In this document: positions 60,688-64,000 of the stretch, piece after piece
How the letters are laid out: each line of letters begins with the position of its first letter
Numbering within the stretch: the first letter of the stretch is position 1
Assembly: GCF_030272615.1 (NCBI RefSeq)
Contig: NC_081410.1
Span: 188,142,119-188,206,118, forward strand
Reading direction: 5' to 3'
Length of the DNA stretch: 64,000 nt
Origin: Cryptomeria japonica
Lineage: Eukaryota > Streptophyta > Pinopsida > Cupressales > Cupressaceae
The notes under the pieces: generated by a model
The model's input: only the letters and a program-made list of their open reading frames with translations
What the model was told of the DNA's origin: nothing
Databases searched by the model: none
Position numbers and translations under genes: made by a program

Positions 60688-61493
60688 ATTAGGAAACTTA
60701 CAGATACTAAGAGGAGGGGGGTGAATCAATATCTAACCGGTAATTAGAATTTCTCAACTTAAAACATGCAGAACATATTGTAATAGTGTACCGGTATGCA
60801 AGAAATAATGAAATAAACAGAAATGAAAGAAACCACATGAAAATCACACCATAACACAATGATTTAACGAGGAAACCCGGTGTGGGAAAAACCTCGGTGG
60901 GATTTGTGACCCACAATATTCACTTACTGGCCAATAAGAGAATATTACTTAGAATAGGGGCTTGCACATGCAGAAAGGCCAACTGCCTAGAGCTCACTGC
61001 TCAAATGGGAAGTCTCACTAACTTACAATGTGGATTATACAAATCCAATAACTTGTACTATTTTATAATAGCATCTTCAATGCTAGATTCAGTACCGGTT
61101 CCTGCTCTATTCTTTACATATACCCCTTAACCTATATTTTGCATAATAGGTCTGCTTAATCTTTTCTCCTTACTTTTTGGCTTACATCACTTACTTACAA
61201 AATGTCTACAATGATCTCTTTTATATATAAGAGTCATTTTACAATGATATCAAGTCGGCTTACAAAGTTTTTCAAATAATAAACAAAATATAATATATCA
61301 AAAATCATGTCGGCCTCTGTGCTGGTATGCTTCCTTTCTTTGTGTCGGTGCCGGTGTCCTGAGTGCTGATGTAGAGTGTGTTCTGCTGATGCCGGTGTAA
61401 TGTCTTGCCAGTGCCAGTGGATTGTAAGGTTGCCATCAATGACAAAACCTTCAATCACATACAATGTCTCATTGGAGTGTGCATATGCCAACA
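60688..61493 (-). repeat. 3' LTR of a second family A element
   Basis: The plus-strand right edge is ATGCCAACA at 61493, matching the CCAACA end of the LTRs at 4326 and 10030. The GGTGGGATTTGTGACCCACAAT block and GGAGGGGGGTGAATC near the left edge also match. The left edge reads TATTAGG, apparently a mutated TGTTGG, so 60688 is approximate. Confidence 0.7.
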
Positions 61494-61648
61494 ATCTCCC
61501 CCTTTGGCATTGATGGCAACACTCATGAGAAATTTCAAAAGTGTATCCAAAAATGTGAAGTCAAAAAATGTTACCAAAAATGTGTGCTCCCCCTGAGCAT
61601 ATGATTCCTGTGATATTTGAATTTTCTCATACCACTACTCCCCCTTTA
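61494..61648 (-). promoter_or_regulatory. Triple polypurine-like tracts of the second family A element
   Basis: C-rich tracts on the plus strand at about 61496-61506, 61586-61594 and 61639-61648. The first abuts the LTR and is followed by GCATTGATGGC; the third is followed by GCATCAATGAC. This matches the first element in number and order, with different spacing. Confidence 0.65.
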
Positions 61649-61693
61649 GCATCAATGACAAAGGTTGTCAAGATGTCAGTAGAGTTTGTAGTT

Positions 61694-64000
61694 TCAACCT
61701 TGTAACTGGGTAGTTACAATTTGAAATAGATCCACCAAAATCAAGTTTATACTCTCCATAAACCTTTTACTATCTCTTATTGTTGTCTCTGTCCTTTTAG
61801 CTATACCGGTGAGATGCTGCAAATGCTCTATTGGTGTTTTCTGTCCTTGTATTAGTGCCTCAGATATTTCTTTCCGTAATGATGGTAGATAGTCCAATCT
61901 TGGACTCAGTTTTAATCTCAGATGCTTTGCCTTATTCACTATTCTCTCCTTTTCTCTTTCTAATTTAAGTAGTTCTTCCTCAAAATTTGTTATCTTTTGC
62001 TCAAAAACTGATAATGTATTAGGTAAGTTAACAAAATTATCAGCAAGTTTATCGATTTCATCCCGTACCTTACTTATTTTCTTATCTATATCTACAGTCA
62101 AAAAGTTTGTCTTACAGGTGTCTTTGTACAGAGTTTTGTACTCTTTTAATAAGTTACACAGTTCCGGTAGAAGTGTGTCAAAATCTCTGGTACACTTCTT
62201 TATCTGCTCATCAAAGAATCTTTGTTTTTCAATTTCCAATTTATCCTTCAATGCCTCTTCCTTTATTTTCTCAATATTTTCTGTGATATATTTACACAAG
62301 GTATCAAGTTGTCCTAGAGAATCTTTATTGTCTATATTACAATTAGGAGCAATTACCTTCAAAATTGGTATGGTGTCATCTATTGCCTTATAAGCTTGTG
62401 AGCTGCAATCTGTTATCTTTTTAATTGAATCTAAGAGTACTTCAGTCACATTAGTTGATTTGTATCTTGATGATGAGGAACCTACTTTCAAAGTACCACC
62501 GGTGGAAGTAACCAAGCTTGTTGTGACCTCTGGTAGGTCTATTTGTGTTTGCATTTCTTTAAGCAATGGTTTGTGTGCTTCTCCAGTTGCCGGTTGCACT
62601 GTTTCCTCATGAACCTATTCCTGTTCCAGAGCCTTTTGCTTTGTTTGTTTCTCTAATTGTTGCATTGACTCAGTCTAATTCTGAGTTTCTACCTATTGCT
62701 CTTTGTCATATGTTGGTTTCTCCTGTGTATTTTCAGTTTGTTCATCTACCGGAGGCTTACTAGCCATGTCAATCTTATCAGTTGTATCTTTGTCTACCAC
62801 AATGTTGATCTTTTGAGTATCAACATCCATTGTATATAAGACTTCAGGATTAGAATTAACATCCTCTACATCCATACTTTCAACTGTCGGTTGATCTTTT
62901 GTAGCTGTGGTTGTTACCGGTGGAGTAATCAAAGGAGGTGGGGCTAAGTTGTCTTTAACCTTGATACTAGGTGGTCCACCAACTTTACCTTTACCCTTGT
63001 CTTTTTCCTTCTGATATACCTTTATAGGTTTGTGGCTCATGTATTCTTGTTTTTTTTCTTTTTCCACTAGGAAAATGTCCCATGCATTTTCTATCTCCTC
63101 AGTCACCTCATTAACTCTTCCAACCATTAAAGCAATGTGTCGATGTGATGTAGAAAATACTGATCGGTTGGCTTCAGCAATTAAATCATCAATTTCTTTG
63201 GGTGAATTCACCGGGTATATAGCAAGTAGCTTTTCTACCTTTATTTTCTTGTCAAGTTCTATTACTGCTTGTCTTCTTGCTTCCAGTCTCTTAAATAGTT
63301 CATCTGGTACTTCATCTACTACTTCCATCAAAAATTTCTTATACATATCCATATGTAATATAACACTATTTTCTACTTGTTCTTTTTCATCAGCTGTCAG
63401 AGTGTCATACAATTTCTCTATATTCTTCAATTTCCCTTTCTCTGTAATTTCATTCAACAGTATGTCAAGAGGAGCCAAGTCCTTATTTGTCATCTTCTTC
63501 TTCTTGGGTGTCAATTTCTTCTTCTTTGGTGTAGCCTTTCTTACCGGAGATCTCACTGCTTGTTGTTTTTGTCTTGTCCTCCTAGGTGAGGGTGTGGTTG
63601 CCAGTGAGGGATCTCTTTTCCTTACAACTCTCTTGAAAGTTGCAGGCATGTCATTCTCTGAAGATGTGCCTACTGGTGATAGGTGAGTTTCAGGTTGTGG
63701 AGCTGCTAACTCATCCTCTGTTATACCGGTTTGTTTCATTACTTTTTCCTTGATTTCCTTTACTTGCCTAGAACCTCTTCTCACAACTCCCTCAACCTTT
63801 TTCACTCTTTTATGGGATTGTATTTGGCTTTCAATAGTTTCTGCACTACCAAATACTTTTTCCTTAGGTTCTTTAGGGGCTTCCAGAAGTGCTTTAGCAT
63901 ATGTTTCAATTATATGATCATCTGTTTCGTAGCCCATCTCTGTTACCTAGATTGTTCTAGGGATGAATACTTCCATCTAGATCTCATCCTTTTTAATTAC
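61694..64000 (-). pseudogene. ORF A homologue, partial at the right edge
   Basis: Frames 63937-62693 and 62599-61694 are in phase, separated by TAG/TAA stops (at least three between 62695 and 62600). A further TAG precedes 63937 where the first copy has Trp, and the frame continues past 64000. Shared blocks with the first copy: PRTI...GYE(T/V)DD(H/N)I at the start, a Pro/Arg/Lys-rich basic region with ATPKKKKLTPKKKK, then YKKxLxE...E(V/I)P...LEARR, then MxGRVNEV, and a C-terminal coiled coil with LSPRLDYL (VSPRLDSL in the first copy). The C-terminal coiled coil is longer here (about 300 residues) than the matching open stretch in the first copy. Function unknown. Confidence 0.75.

Larger units (their letters stand above)
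60688..64000 (-). mobile_element. Second family A element, 3' half (runs off the window)
   Basis: The 3' LTR, three polypurine-like tracts (61496-61506, 61586-61594, 61639-61648) and the C-terminal three quarters of an ORF homologous to 4610-7585 are present in the same order as in the element at 3416-10030. The rest of the ORF, gag and the 5' LTR lie beyond 64000. Confidence 0.75.

Noticed and set aside
63030-63686. 218-codon plus-strand Phe/Ser-rich frame
   Set aside because: Antisense shadow of the ORF A homologue; apparent membrane segments come from reverse-reading Lys/Glu codons.

Overview
This is plant nuclear DNA, almost certainly from a large retroelement-rich genome; a gymnosperm such as a conifer is my best guess. 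The evidence is dense nesting of LTR elements with initiator-tRNA-Met primer sites, an L1-type LINE with its own RNase H, very AT-rich spacers, long GT/CT/TA microsatellites, and a single coiled-coil NB-ARC-LRR resistance-type gene. I see no bacterial, organellar, tRNA, rRNA or CRISPR features. The NLR at 27849-30434 (minus) is the only gene that looks intact.

Layout. 1-10368: the 5' part of a decayed Ty3-type element on the minus strand (protease and gag remnants, primer site, 5' LTR). Its LTR is split by a complete nested element at 3416-10030, with LTRs of 911 and 881 bp and the 5-bp target duplication CAAAG. That element has a gag remnant with four zinc knuckles and then one 992-codon frame of unknown function, but no protease, integrase or reverse transcriptase. 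10369-11040: microsatellites and a tandem duplication. 11041-17378: eroded repeats, including the end of a Copia-type LTR. 17391-27200: a dead 9.8-kb LINE on the minus strand; its 3' part holds a tandem array of an 875-bp unit rich in CGATG. 27201-32570: the NLR with related AT-rich blocks on both sides; the distal block is joined to promoter-like sequence without a coding region. 32865-35391: a 349-bp direct repeat. 35658-38034: a short non-coding LTR element with target duplication CTCTC. 39066-45830: a Ty3 LTR and broken gag, interrupted at 44077 by a Sirevirus-like LTR. 45875-about 50060: a Copia LTR, primer site, leader, gag and protease remnant. 51200-52253: an inverted Ty3-type LTR. 53083-54878: a retroposed ORF cassette with a 16-bp target duplication. 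54879-59319: a minus-strand element with another unknown ORF, split by a probable solo LTR at 55491. 60688-64000: the 3' LTR and 3' half of a relative of the 3416-10030 element.

How it fits together. Most of the sequence is layered insertions that can be ordered by who interrupts whom. The most interesting content is a set of large, non-polymerase, helical or coiled-coil ORFs carried by non-autonomous elements at 4610-7585, 61694-64000, 57061-59319 and 53278-54669. The first two are clearly homologous to each other. Most coding frames have decayed by in-frame stops, often TAG, rather than frameshifts. All homology statements are by eye; no search was run.
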